IMG/VR virus record: IMGVR_UViG_3300047552_000676
Span: 1 to 64,000 of that record
Length of the DNA stretch: 64,000 bases
Reading direction: 5' to 3' (one strand)
Source: a virus
Part shown: positions 43,222-51,718 of the stretch, in pieces
Layout of the letters: every line of letters begins with the position of its first letter
Position numbering within the stretch: position 1 is the stretch's first letter
Position numbers and translations under genes: made by a program
Notes under the pieces: generated by a model
What the model was told of the DNA's origin: nothing
The model's database searches: none
The model's input: only the letters and a program-made list of their open reading frames with translations

Positions 43222-43746
43222 CTAGTCTGCCGTTGACAGGACCTTTACTCTACGCACCATTGATGCTAGAGAACTTTCCTGCTTTGTTTGTGGATTCTTG
43301 TCCTGCAGAGCCGGCTGGGTTTCTTCTACAGCTTTCGGTTCTTGCTGCTCTTGCTCGTCGACGGTTACAGCTTTTTTATCTACATCCGGCTTGAATTTTG
43401 AGGAGAAAAAGTCAACGTATAAAGTGTTAGATCCGTCACCCGTTTGCTCAGAGATTGAGTAAGGTGCGAAACCAGCTTTGTGCATACCTACTACGAGTTC
43501 AACCATCTTGGGTGTTTGAACACGCTGACGACCGTCGTTTAGTTTCGACTGCAAAACTTTACCGCAGCAATACGAAACGATAACCATACCAGAGTTCGCT
43601 AGGTCGTCTTTAACTGTAACGGTGTTAACGCTGTTGACCAGTGAGGAGATAGCCGAAGTCACTAGCTCGCCTATCTGCTGCATAGTTTCAGGCTTCAACG
43701 AAGCGCCTGAGTCCATAACCACATGAGGGGAAAGTACGCCGGGCAT
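43222..43746 (-). CDS. protein of unknown function with Gln/Glu-rich tail
   Basis: 174 aa. The N-terminal 110 residues appear folded (ELVTSAISSLVNSVNTVTVKDD); the C-terminus is low-complexity (DEQEQQEPKAVEET) and ends with a basic VRRVKVL. No family recognised. Confidence 0.65.
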   Translation of the reverse strand: MPGVLSPHVVMDSGASLKPETMQQIGELVTSAISSLVNSVNTVTVKDDLANSGMVIVSYCCGKVLQSKLNDGRQRVQTPKMVELVVGMHKAGFAPYSISEQTGDGSNTLYVDFFSSKFKPDVDKKAVTVDEQEQQEPKAVEETQPALQDKNPQTKQESSLASMVRRVKVLSTAD

Positions 43747-43747
43747 A

Positions 43748-44137
43748 TCAGTGCTGAGTAAAAATCAGAATAGGTTTTTGATTGGCAGCCTGATGCAGTG
43801 TCACCGAACCCTTGACTGATTTGACATCCCAAACCAGACGCTTCACTACGCTCTGGCGGTCGGATTCATTACGAGCAGATCCGTACTGTTTTGTCAGTGG
43901 AGCAACTGCATCATGAAAGTTCTGGATGCCAAACACTACAAAGTCGTCACCAGAATCCAACATTTCAAATGTCTTGAAACCTAGGATTTCAGACATAATT
44001 CTAGAAGCACGCAAAGTGTCTAGAGTGGCTGATACGACTTTGGTTTTGGAAGACACCAAACGGGTGTAATCAGTATAACCTTTGGTGTTCGCATTTACTA
44101 GCACACGACCAATCATGGGCTTTGATGTAATAGTCAT
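43748..44137 (-). CDS. protein of unknown function
   Basis: 129 aa, alpha/beta in appearance (VVFGIQNFHDAVAPLTKQYG). The N-terminus (MTITSKPMIGRVLV) resembles those of other genes in this cluster (MPI/MTI starts). No family recognised. Confidence 0.65.
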   Translation of the reverse strand: MTITSKPMIGRVLVNANTKGYTDYTRLVSSKTKVVSATLDTLRASRIMSEILGFKTFEMLDSGDDFVVFGIQNFHDAVAPLTKQYGSARNESDRQSVVKRLVWDVKSVKGSVTLHQAANQKPILIFTQH

Positions 44138-44139
44138 GC

Positions 44140-44610
44140 TCAGTCTTTCTTTACTTCACGGTAGATAAGGCTGGAGGGTAGCTTCTTTGCGGTGGTGGCT
44201 TTTTGCAGCATTGCCTGAACACGTTTGTTGGCGAGCATTCTGGTCACCCCCGGATGAAGCGGCTTCGGCCACGTTCCATACGGAACCCACTTGAATTCAC
44301 TGTTTTCCCAGTTCAGCTTTAGCTGAAGCTCTGTGGCAGAGAACGCCAGGAAGTTCTTAAACACGAAGCCAGTCTTTTCGTCGGTGTCCGTGTAAAGAAG
44401 AAACAGTGTTGGGTTGCCAACGATGTGAGCTTCTTCCTTAGCTTCACGTCTCGCAGTTTTGGACCATGCCTCACCTTGTTCAACACCACCTGCGATAAGG
44501 CTCCAAGTGTTTGGCTCCGCCGATACGTTTGGGGAGCGCTTGACAAAGCAGAGACGGCCTGTGTCTTGAGCAACTAGAAGGATGCCAGCACCTTTGTTTG
44601 TATTAGACAT
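44140..44610 (-). CDS. Nudix hydrolase
   Basis: About 156 aa from ATG 44610 (GGA seven bases upstream). A clear Nudix box is present: GGVEQGEAWSKTARREAKEE, matching Gx5Ex7REUxEExGU. It should hydrolyse a nucleoside diphosphate linked to another group, such as NAD, capped RNA or modified nucleotides; the substrate cannot be read from the sequence. An 8-bp overlap with the preceding gene couples translation. It lies in a cluster of possible injected or early-acting proteins. Confidence 0.88.
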   Translation of the reverse strand: MSNTNKGAGILLVAQDTGRLCFVKRSPNVSAEPNTWSLIAGGVEQGEAWSKTARREAKEEAHIVGNPTLFLLYTDTDEKTGFVFKNFLAFSATELQLKLNWENSEFKWVPYGTWPKPLHPGVTRMLANKRVQAMLQKATTAKKLPSSLIYREVKKD

Positions 44611-45109
44611 AAAATCCTTTGAATGTAGATAAGTCCGGAGTGACCCGTACACCGTTATAAAATTGCCCTGTCCACACCTTAGGGATGTCCTTTAGACCAT
44701 AGAAGCGTTTCTTGTAGGGGAACTTTGGGTCTTCACCGCTAACGTAGTACTCTGCCCAATACCCAGACTCACGTGAGCCTTTCCTCAACATGACAGCTAC
44801 CGGAATCTGTTTGACCCCCTCTTTGATAAGAGCAGCTGAGCGATGACGACCTTCATGCCCAACTACCTTACCAGTTTCCATATCAATCTCTAACCAAGGT
44901 GGGTGTATGGAATCGCCTTTACGCGCAAACTCGTTGTACTCTTCAACGGTCTTGGTGTACTCGGCTTCTTCTTTTATCCATTGATCGACGTCTCCCTGAT
45001 TGATAGTCAACCGAATGAAGTCGTAGGGGTTCATCGTCATCATACCTATGCACTTGTTAGCCTTGGCCTGCGACATCATCTGCGGAGTTATTAGTAGCTG
45101 CTCAGCCAT
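44603..45109 (-). CDS. ParB/sulfiredoxin-fold-like protein
   Basis: 168 aa. The segment PPWLEIDMETGKVVGHEGRH followed by RSAALIKEGVKQIPVAVML matches phage proteins with a ParB/Srx-like fold, in which GHEGRHR lies near a nucleotide-binding loop. Its function, ADP-ribosylation-like, nuclease or ATPase, is unknown. It overlaps the kinase-like gene by 8 bp and the Nudix gene by 8 bp. Confidence 0.6.
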   Translation of the reverse strand: MAEQLLITPQMMSQAKANKCIGMMTMNPYDFIRLTINQGDVDQWIKEEAEYTKTVEEYNEFARKGDSIHPPWLEIDMETGKVVGHEGRHRSAALIKEGVKQIPVAVMLRKGSRESGYWAEYYVSGEDPKFPYKKRFYGLKDIPKVWTGQFYNGVRVTPDLSTFKGFYV

Positions 45110-45923
45110 AGAAGGGGTCCGTTATTACTGGATGATTATTGGAAGGGCGCTTCATGATGTTTCGCCACACGAGGTCCGGCTCGAATTTCATTTTGTTGTC
45201 GCTTATGTACTGAAGAGCTTCGCCTAGATGTCGATCAGACTTTTTAACCTGCTGAATGGTGGATTCGCCCGGGAAATTGTAGTAGTGATCGCGAAGAGTA
45301 GCCACATCCGCGTGCTCAAGCTTCGGATTAGCTTTTTTCATAAAGGCCAAGAAGTCTTCAAGCTTGGATTGGTTTAAGAACTCCAAGAAGGTGATGCTGA
45401 TCTTTTCGAACTCTGTATCCCCTGTAGTACGGTCGTAGACCTTTGGTACATACGGGTTTGATTGGTTCTTAGTAACGAACTTCATCCAGAGTGCGTAGCC
45501 GTCGTCCCCTTCGGCATCAGATAAACGAACTGCAATGTTGGGGTACTTAGGGTGCCGAAACACTTGGGAAAAGTCACCACTGCTAAGATAGGGCACCTTC
45601 ATCTTTAGTAGACGATCAACATAGTCGATTAGGTGCTTGTCTGCCTTGATTCGCAGGTTGGAGGCTTTGAGTCTTACCCGGTCTACTTGCCTACCGTGAT
45701 TGTCAGTAGCTTTTCCGGTGCTACGGCATCTGTCCCCGAACAGAGCTTGCAGGTCAGACGTAAGACTGTCTTTGGGATCATTTAGTAGAACAGAAAGTTC
45801 AACCATATTGTCTTCGGAACTCAGGACACCTACCTGTGCAACTCTATCCGAGAAAGTTTCCTGAATACGATGCATGTCCTTTATTGCCCACCCAGGGGCA
45901 CTAGAATACAGACGAATAGGCAT
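45102..45923 (-). CDS. atypical protein-kinase-like protein
   Basis: 273 aa. Several kinase-fold landmarks are visible: a loop LSSGDFSQVFRHPKYPN (113-129) like the Gly-rich loop, FEKISITFLEFLN resembling a hinge, and DLVWRNIMKR followed by VITDPF (250-270) like the catalytic loop (D...N) and DFG-type metal site. The beta-3 Lys is replaced by Arg (AVRL, 131-134), so activity may be altered or absent. Related kinase-like proteins occur in many phages and could modify host proteins. N-terminal residues MPIRL recur in neighbouring genes. Confidence 0.65.
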   Translation of the reverse strand: MPIRLYSSAPGWAIKDMHRIQETFSDRVAQVGVLSSEDNMVELSVLLNDPKDSLTSDLQALFGDRCRSTGKATDNHGRQVDRVRLKASNLRIKADKHLIDYVDRLLKMKVPYLSSGDFSQVFRHPKYPNIAVRLSDAEGDDGYALWMKFVTKNQSNPYVPKVYDRTTGDTEFEKISITFLEFLNQSKLEDFLAFMKKANPKLEHADVATLRDHYYNFPGESTIQQVKKSDRHLGEALQYISDNKMKFEPDLVWRNIMKRPSNNHPVITDPFYG

Positions 45924-45924
45924 C

Positions 45925-46263
45925 TTACGCTCTCTTTACGATATACTGACTAGCGTCTGACTGCACAATGCGTACCAATCGTGCTGAGTCTGCATACTTG
46001 AATTCTCTCGATAAACGAAAAGCTGCGTGCTTCAATGCAAGAGCTGGAGTCGCTGCCTTTACGTTTGTGAATGCGTGCTCACGACCTTCCCAACGAATAA
46101 TCACATCCCAAGTGGGAGTAGGCTCACGATGGTGATCACGTAGCCAATCTGGGTACTCACCAAGAAAATCATACTGCAAGTCTTTTAGGTCGTAGTACGT
46201 TACTCCCGTCTTGGGGTCGGTAACCCCTCGCGGGTTGTTTGTGCGTGTATCCGAGATTGGCAT
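45925..46263 (-). CDS. small protein of unknown function
   Basis: 112 aa with a compact alpha/beta look (TWDVIIRWEGREHAFTNVKA, ALALKHAAFRLSREF). No family recognised. It is 1 bp from the kinase-like gene and starts with MPI like several neighbours. Confidence 0.65.
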   Translation of the reverse strand: MPISDTRTNNPRGVTDPKTGVTYYDLKDLQYDFLGEYPDWLRDHHREPTPTWDVIIRWEGREHAFTNVKAATPALALKHAAFRLSREFKYADSARLVRIVQSDASQYIVKRA

Positions 46264-46286
46264 ACTGTGGATTCTAGTTTACGTTC

Positions 46287-47120
46287 TTAACCAACAAAGC
46301 CATCAAAGACGATCTTTTCTGGGTTCTTTGTATCTCTACGTACCTTTACCTCGACCCCCTCAGGCGAGTCTTCGGAGTCTTCTTGTTCGAAGACAACTCT
46401 AATAGTTGCTACCGCTACTGGGGTACCCTCTATGGACTTCCGCCCTGTTTGAACTACTTTGAAATAGTCTACTTCACCGCGAATTTTGGATTTGAGTTCT
46501 TTAGACTGAAGATCAATATCTTCGGGCTCTATAGGTGATAAGGCTGTCAGATTTTTCGGCTGAGGACTTGACTTTACTACAGAACTTCTAACGTTCTTCT
46601 TGAAAACTATCTTGATAGCCCCTGGCTTGAAGTCGTTGTCAGGTGCAGAGTAGTCAACGCTGTTGATACCACTCAACATATCAGCGAACTTCTTGTGGTC
46701 CTTGAGCTGCGAGCCCTTCTTTGGCACAATGTGAATGACGCGTTCCCCGCTCACAACCTTTGTGCCGATGGAGGGGTCGATGCCAATCTCCTTGCCAAAG
46801 ATTTTGTACGCGGCTGCTCGGACATAGTCAGCGTATGCCTTGACAGCGGTTTTCTTCGAAGTGACAGAGGAAAGTCCCCGCATCTTAAGCACAAAACGCA
46901 GAGCGTCGCGGTAGGCTAGTTTGCTATCTTTGCGAAACTTAAGAACAGACTTGGGGTCGTCTTCTGCCAGGGAGACAAGCTGTTCAGCCAGAGTGTCCGG
47001 GTCCATTTCCAAAACGTTGGACTTACCGCTTTGCTCCCTGATTTTCTGGTAGGCTTTTTGCCAGAAAGCTTCTGGGGGTACGTCGGCCTCGATTTGAGCG
47101 GATACAAGTTTGATTGGCAC
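46287..47120 (-). CDS. virion-cluster protein, tandem paralogue 1
   Basis: 277 aa. Residues about 95-180 (KAYADYVRAAAYKIFG, VIHIVPKKGS, GAIKIVFKKNVRSS) are shared with the next gene upstream (47126-48064), so the two arose by duplication. The N-terminus includes SAQIEAD, which could be a prohead-protease cleavage site of the x-x-E type. The basic lysine-rich core could bind DNA or another virion protein. No family recognised. Confidence 0.65.
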   Translation of the reverse strand: MPIKLVSAQIEADVPPEAFWQKAYQKIREQSGKSNVLEMDPDTLAEQLVSLAEDDPKSVLKFRKDSKLAYRDALRFVLKMRGLSSVTSKKTAVKAYADYVRAAAYKIFGKEIGIDPSIGTKVVSGERVIHIVPKKGSQLKDHKKFADMLSGINSVDYSAPDNDFKPGAIKIVFKKNVRSSVVKSSPQPKNLTALSPIEPEDIDLQSKELKSKIRGEVDYFKVVQTGRKSIEGTPVAVATIRVVFEQEDSEDSPEGVEVKVRRDTKNPEKIVFDGFVG

Positions 47121-47125
47121 GATTA

Positions 47126-48064
47126 TTATTCCTCTTCACTCGCAAACGCATCGTTCTGATTCTCGGCTATCACAAGTTGATTACCATTTTCGTAAGAGAA
47201 CCAGAGCGAGGCAATCTTTCTGGACTTGCGACCATCGTTAGGTAGCCCCAGAGCCGCTGCGAGTTTTTTCACTAGGGGTTTAGAGTCTGGGAGCGTTATC
47301 AAGTCCCCCATTAGCCCCGGGGACTTATCGTGGTACATGGCGTCCCAATTGGATTCAGTCGCAGTGATCTCTGCTGATTTCACTTCAGACTTGCTGTATG
47401 CTTTCTTCCAGGGCGATTCGTCGCGACCTTTATACTTATCCCTGTTAACAACGTTTATAGTCCAACCAGCCCAACCTCGCTTAGTAAAAGCCTCTGCGAT
47501 GTCACCAGCTACTAGCGCGCTTTCTAAGTCAGATGATTCTTGAGTTATCCAGTATACCGCGTGCTGGGCCTCGCTAATGTCCACTTGCTTGTATCTAGCC
47601 TCATGATATAAGTCTGCTTCGAGGCCCTGCAAGAACCTAAGAACCTGGCGTTCTGGAACATCTGTGGCTTGGGCAGGAGCGGATTCCACAGCGTCGGATT
47701 TAACTTTAGAAGCAGTAGTATCAGTCGAACTTTTCACACCCTTCTTCATGATCACCTTGATTGACCCCTTCTTAAACTTGGGGTCATACTCCGTGCGATC
47801 AACTGAGCCAAAGCCCTTCAGCATCTCGATGAATTGCTTGTGATTCTTCGGCAAAGAACCATAAGGCGGAACGATGTGTATGACGTTCTCCCCATCCACT
47901 AGCTTCGTACCCATGGAAGGATCAATACCAACTTTGGGTCCGAAGACTTTATTAGCTGCGTCACGCACGTAATCAGCGTAAGCTTTGATTTCAGTAGCCT
48001 CAACTTTAGAGGCAGTTACGTTCTTACGGCTAGCCGTCTTTACTTGGAGGTTAGTGATTGTCAT
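47126..48064 (-). CDS. virion-cluster protein, tandem paralogue 2
   Basis: 312 aa. The region about 26-120 (KAYADYVRDAANKVFG, VIHIVPPYGS, GSIKVIMKKGVKSS) matches the neighbouring paralogue with the same order of elements, while the C-terminal half (tryptophan-rich, GWAGWTINVVNRDKYKG) is unique. The N-terminal segment SKVEATEIKAYADY contains a VE|A site resembling protease processing sites. It overlaps the next gene by 4 bp. Confidence 0.65.
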   Translation of the reverse strand: MTITNLQVKTASRKNVTASKVEATEIKAYADYVRDAANKVFGPKVGIDPSMGTKLVDGENVIHIVPPYGSLPKNHKQFIEMLKGFGSVDRTEYDPKFKKGSIKVIMKKGVKSSTDTTASKVKSDAVESAPAQATDVPERQVLRFLQGLEADLYHEARYKQVDISEAQHAVYWITQESSDLESALVAGDIAEAFTKRGWAGWTINVVNRDKYKGRDESPWKKAYSKSEVKSAEITATESNWDAMYHDKSPGLMGDLITLPDSKPLVKKLAAALGLPNDGRKSRKIASLWFSYENGNQLVIAENQNDAFASEEE

Positions 48065-48564
48065 GATAGAATTGGTTCAACTAGATATGTTGGAAAGTCC
48101 AGGCGCTGAGCCTGACGCACGATGGCTGTAGGTGTAGCGACTTCACCGAGGTCGTACCCTCCAAGTCGAAGGATTTCTCTAACGTATTCGCAGCACTGCC
48201 ACACATTGTTTTCTTTGCTGGGATTTTCAAAGAAAGAGCGTATAGCTTCTCGTTGTGAGTATTCTTCGCCCACTAAGGATAAAGCACAGTCTTCAATCTG
48301 AGGCGACCAGTAGTATTTCGGAGAGGGCAGCCAGTAGAATTCCCCCAAAGCAGACAAGGGAAAGATACGAATCTTAGGCACTACCGCTTCTAAGCAAAAG
48401 ACCCTTTCGCTTATAGTCCATGCGATTCCGGTGTGGGAATACTCTGACCTTTGCATTAGCCTAACGCCTTGGATCTTCAGATCATGCCAGCTAGACCAAC
48501 CGAAGTGCGAAAAGGCTAGCAGATCACCTGACTTGATGTGCTCCCGCACTTCCAAGTATCTCAT
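48061..48564 (-). CDS. permuted NlpC/P60 (YiiX-like) papain-fold peptidase or acyltransferase
   Basis: 167 aa. Motifs appear in the permuted order: SGDLLAFSHFGW, then YSHTGIAW with His44, FCLEAVVPKIRIFPLS with Glu59, and finally VWQCCEYVRE with the candidate nucleophile Cys124. This matches the YiiX/permuted NlpC/P60 family, which cleave peptides or act on amides and esters. It might cut peptidoglycan stem peptides or host lipids or proteins. The gene sits in the virion-like cluster, away from the endolysin. Confidence 0.75.
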   Translation of the reverse strand: MRYLEVREHIKSGDLLAFSHFGWSSWHDLKIQGVRLMQRSEYSHTGIAWTISERVFCLEAVVPKIRIFPLSALGEFYWLPSPKYYWSPQIEDCALSLVGEEYSQREAIRSFFENPSKENNVWQCCEYVREILRLGGYDLGEVATPTAIVRQAQRLDFPTYLVEPILS

Positions 48565-48570
48565 TTGAGC

Positions 48571-48885
48571 TTACCCTCTAGGTATTTTAAGCTCGTAGAA
48601 AACGCGATTCCAAGCGTCGCGACTTTCGATTTCAGGCTGCGCAAAGCTCTCATAACGCCGCAAGAGCGCTTGACGAAAGTCACTCTCCCCAGCAGGAGGG
48701 AACATTTCCAGCAGGAGTTGGAGAGAGCCGAGTACAGCTTCCACTTTCTGTTCACGTTCTGCTTGTGGAGTTAGCATCGGAACACTGTATAGACGAGCAG
48801 CTAACTGCCCTACTAGCTCTATAATCTGTTGGTGTTGCTCTAGCACGGAGGCTTGATCATCAATAGGTTCAGTGGACATTTTCAC
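48571..48885 (-). CDS. small helical protein of unknown function
   Basis: 104 aa, predicted helical from the Gln/Glu/Leu-rich segments (VLEQHQQIIELVGQLAARL). No family recognised. It lies 6 bp upstream of the YiiX-like gene. Confidence 0.65.
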   Translation of the reverse strand: MKMSTEPIDDQASVLEQHQQIIELVGQLAARLYSVPMLTPQAEREQKVEAVLGSLQLLLEMFPPAGESDFRQALLRRYESFAQPEIESRDAWNRVFYELKIPRG

Positions 48886-48892
48886 CCTTAGT

Positions 48893-49627
48893 TCATTCGT
48901 TGAAATACTTGCCGTAGTGCTTATCGATTAGAATGTTCAGCAGTTCGGTGTACTCGGGAATCTTTGACAACTTGGCAATCTCAGCCTTTGTGATCGGTTC
49001 GTCTTTCTCGTTCATGTACTGCTGAGTGTCTGGGTGCAGTTGGAATTTACGCGGCTTCCCATCCAGCTCGGTCATCACTATAACCAGATCGCCTTGCGAA
49101 TGATAGTTTTCGAACTGATTGTTATTCTCAGCCGCAGTACACCACTTAGTACCTTTGCCGTATAGACAGGCGGCCTCTTCTGTCTTTGGGACAAGAGCTT
49201 TGAAATGCGGAGTGTTAATTATGTACTCAGCACCTTCTTTCTTCTTCATTTTCTCCTGCTCCGCTTTGGAGAGCTCGGGGGCTTGTTGTTCAAACGGCTC
49301 GATGGCTGCGTTGAACTGAGCGCGGTCTTTATACGAGTTCAGATCTTTGTTGGCTATCTTATTCTTGAATTTCTCAAAAATCGTGATGTCCTTATGCAGT
49401 TGACCAACGTCTTCCTGCTTGAATTGGCCTGCAACATACATGCGGACAAGCCACTGAAGGTACTTACCGTTTGAAGGATCAGCCTTTGCTATATGAGTGA
49501 TGACCTGAGTGGGGTCTTTCAGTTTAGCATTGGTGTCTTTCTTTACTGCTAGCTTGACCTTCTCCCCTTGACTTTCAGCCAAGTAAGCGATTCGATCTTC
49601 CAGAGTTGCAACTATCTGAATAGGCAT
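48893..49627 (-). CDS. GTKWCTA-motif phage protein of unknown function
   Basis: 244 aa. The C-terminal half carries YGKGTKWCTAAENNNQFENY followed by LVIVMTELDGKPRKFQLH and MNEKDEPI, a widespread phage domain of unknown role found also in PcfJ-like proteins. The N-terminal half is charged and helical. It starts MPIQIVATLED, like other genes here. Confidence 0.7.
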   Translation of the reverse strand: MPIQIVATLEDRIAYLAESQGEKVKLAVKKDTNAKLKDPTQVITHIAKADPSNGKYLQWLVRMYVAGQFKQEDVGQLHKDITIFEKFKNKIANKDLNSYKDRAQFNAAIEPFEQQAPELSKAEQEKMKKKEGAEYIINTPHFKALVPKTEEAACLYGKGTKWCTAAENNNQFENYHSQGDLVIVMTELDGKPRKFQLHPDTQQYMNEKDEPITKAEIAKLSKIPEYTELLNILIDKHYGKYFNE

Positions 49628-49687
49628 GGTTAATTATTCCTGCGAAATAGGGTGGTGCAGATGCGGTATTAAATTGGCTTGATCAAG

Positions 49688-50980
49688 TTAAGAAGTAGCG
49701 AGAACTTTAGTACCAGTCATCCCCGAGACGATAGACTTCTTGTTCATAGTAGCAAGAGGCTTTCTTCTGGGGAGCATACGGAACAGCTCCTGAGGTTGAG
49801 TCGGGCGGACTTCTACATCCCATCCAAGAGTGGAGTTACGTTTCTCGTTCCATCCGGTTACATCCTTAACGTGTAGAGCCTTACCAAAGGTAGACTCCAC
49901 GATTACGTCCAACGCCTTAATGTAGGGTACTACCGGGGAAAGGTTCACAGAGAAAGGGTTGGTGGCTTCCCGCAGATTTTGTACCGAAGATTTGCTAAGA
50001 CGCGGAAGCTCGAAAAGAACTTCCTCAGTGGACAAGTTAACCTGGAACTCAAAGTGCGTGAAGTCTACTTCAGAGGGCCACTCGAAAGACACTTCGTGTG
50101 GGCGACCATCACAGTAAGTAGATACTGCGGCTGCTGAAGTAATGACAGTGTTATCTATACGGATAGTCCCTGGGACAACCATGTTGGTGTCATTCCAGAT
50201 ACGGAAAGCATCCAGCGTAACACAGGAAGAGGGGAACATGACTGTCCAGGCTACGCTGCTAGTGTGAATGCTGGGGATACGTTGCTCTACTGCAATGACA
50301 GCGTCGGCCGGGAGGTCTAGGGTAGGGTCTTGAAAGTTTAGAACTCTGCGGTAGCCATTCATTACTGAGAACCCACCAACGTATCCAGACCCAAAGCACA
50401 CGGGGCAAGATACGCCTGAATAATCGATAGAGCCCGAGTCCAAGTCTGACTCAAAGTTATCTAGATTTCCATCCGCGTCTTCGTCCTCAACCAGATCCAC
50501 ATGGTTTTCTTCTAGTGAGGTTTTATTCCCTACTACCGGAGGGAGTCCACCAACTCTCAACGGGCCTGGATGAGTTGGAGTAGATAGTGGCACTCGATTA
50601 CGGGGGTCTACGGTAACTTCCAAAAGGTTGTGACCTTCCGTTCTAGACTGTTCGTAGCTGGGAGTATTTGTTTTTGAGGAGCCGTAAGCGCCAAGACCAA
50701 AGGACGTACCAAAGATCATCTCGTTGATAGCACCGGGGCTAGCTTTTCCTGTTTCATCTAGCCGGGAGTTAATCGCTCTAGATTTAGATTGACAGGCGCA
50801 ACGCAGACCGGATGTAAGGTATTGATAAAGAATTCCTGGATAGCCATTCACACGAAAAGCTTCGTGATACTTTCTATTCTGCGCTGGAATAACCGCATCT
50901 AGAGTAGCCCGAGCGACATCGCCAGACCTAGCATTCTGCGGAGCGATTCTTTGATTAGAGTTGGGTGTTACTATGGGCAT
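49688..50980 (-). CDS. virion-cluster protein with zinc knuckles and EF-hand-like loop
   Basis: 430 aa. A CAC...C pattern near residue 61 and CPVCFGSGYVGG (192-203) suggest a zinc-binding site. Between them DEDADGNLDNFE (166-177) is a canonical 12-residue EF-hand or dockerin-like calcium loop. The C-terminal half is beta-rich (VSFEWPSEVDFTHFEFQVN). No family recognised. It is the first gene of the long leftward run; a divergent 117-bp region with promoters for both strands lies upstream. Confidence 0.65.
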   Translation of the reverse strand: MPIVTPNSNQRIAPQNARSGDVARATLDAVIPAQNRKYHEAFRVNGYPGILYQYLTSGLRCACQSKSRAINSRLDETGKASPGAINEMIFGTSFGLGAYGSSKTNTPSYEQSRTEGHNLLEVTVDPRNRVPLSTPTHPGPLRVGGLPPVVGNKTSLEENHVDLVEDEDADGNLDNFESDLDSGSIDYSGVSCPVCFGSGYVGGFSVMNGYRRVLNFQDPTLDLPADAVIAVEQRIPSIHTSSVAWTVMFPSSCVTLDAFRIWNDTNMVVPGTIRIDNTVITSAAAVSTYCDGRPHEVSFEWPSEVDFTHFEFQVNLSTEEVLFELPRLSKSSVQNLREATNPFSVNLSPVVPYIKALDVIVESTFGKALHVKDVTGWNEKRNSTLGWDVEVRPTQPQELFRMLPRRKPLATMNKKSIVSGMTGTKVLATS

Positions 50981-51097
50981 ATACGATACTGTAAATAAGT
51001 GGTAGCCTCAATTAAATTGGGCGCGTCCCCTTGGTATACCTATTCAGGTTGCCTATCTCCAGGTCACTGTCGCTGACCACCGAATCTTCCCACTCAA
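50981..51097. promoter_or_regulatory. divergent promoter region between virion cluster and RuvC-like operon
   Basis: 117 bp between divergent genes. An AT-rich palindrome CAATT-A-AATTG lies at about 51009-51019, and ATTAAATTGG recurs upstream of 49627. No convincing -35/-10 pair is seen in either direction, so phage-modified promoters or weak host sites may be used. Confidence 0.4.
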
Positions 51098-51718
51098 ATG
51101 AAAAAGCTACGAATTCTGGCTCACGATCCAGGGTCTAGCAACTATGGAATCTCTGTTATTGAAGCAGAAATTCCCACTAGTCAGCCTACGAACTTGAAGT
51201 TCAAGATACTGGACTTCTGGAAAGTGAATAGCACCCTTCAGTCTTTGAAACTCACAAAGAGGAGCAAGCGCACCAAGAAAGAAAAGAGCAAGAGCATTTC
51301 ACTCAGCCCAGGAAAAGAGTTGATGGAGTACTTTGCTGAAGTACAGCACGCAACTCATGCCTATAATATTGACCTACAGATTGCTGAAAGGTATATGAGT
51401 AGGCGAATGGGTGGGGTGACGATTGAGTTAGTGAACATGGAGCTTGGAGTATTGCGCACCTTATGTATGCTGCAAGACACTCCGTTAAGAATGATACCAG
51501 CTTCCCAGTGGAAGAACGAAGCCGCTAGAAATGGTATCAATCTGGAGCAAATATACAAGGAGGTAAAGCCTTTCAAAGTAAGCCCTCACGAAGTAGACGC
51601 CGTGATGATAGGGTTGTATGGTTTCTATAGTTTGAACAAGTGGAAACCGTACTCGAATAAAAATCCACTGTGGATACACAAGAATGTTGTATCGCAGATC
51701 AAAAAGTTGCGTAGATGA
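51098..51718 (+). CDS. RuvC-like Holliday-junction resolvase
   Basis: 206 aa with an RNase H-like fold: ILAHDPGSSNYGISVIEA gives the first catalytic Asp (about residue 10), LQIAERYMS the Glu, and SPHEVDAVMIGLYG the C-terminal acidic pair. It would cut branched recombination or packaging intermediates before or during DNA packaging. No Shine-Dalgarno is apparent upstream of the ATG. It begins a plus-strand operon of three genes, opposite to the rest of the genome section. Confidence 0.8.
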   Translation: MKKLRILAHDPGSSNYGISVIEAEIPTSQPTNLKFKILDFWKVNSTLQSLKLTKRSKRTKKEKSKSISLSPGKELMEYFAEVQHATHAYNIDLQIAERYMSRRMGGVTIELVNMELGVLRTLCMLQDTPLRMIPASQWKNEAARNGINLEQIYKEVKPFKVSPHEVDAVMIGLYGFYSLNKWKPYSNKNPLWIHKNVVSQIKKLRR

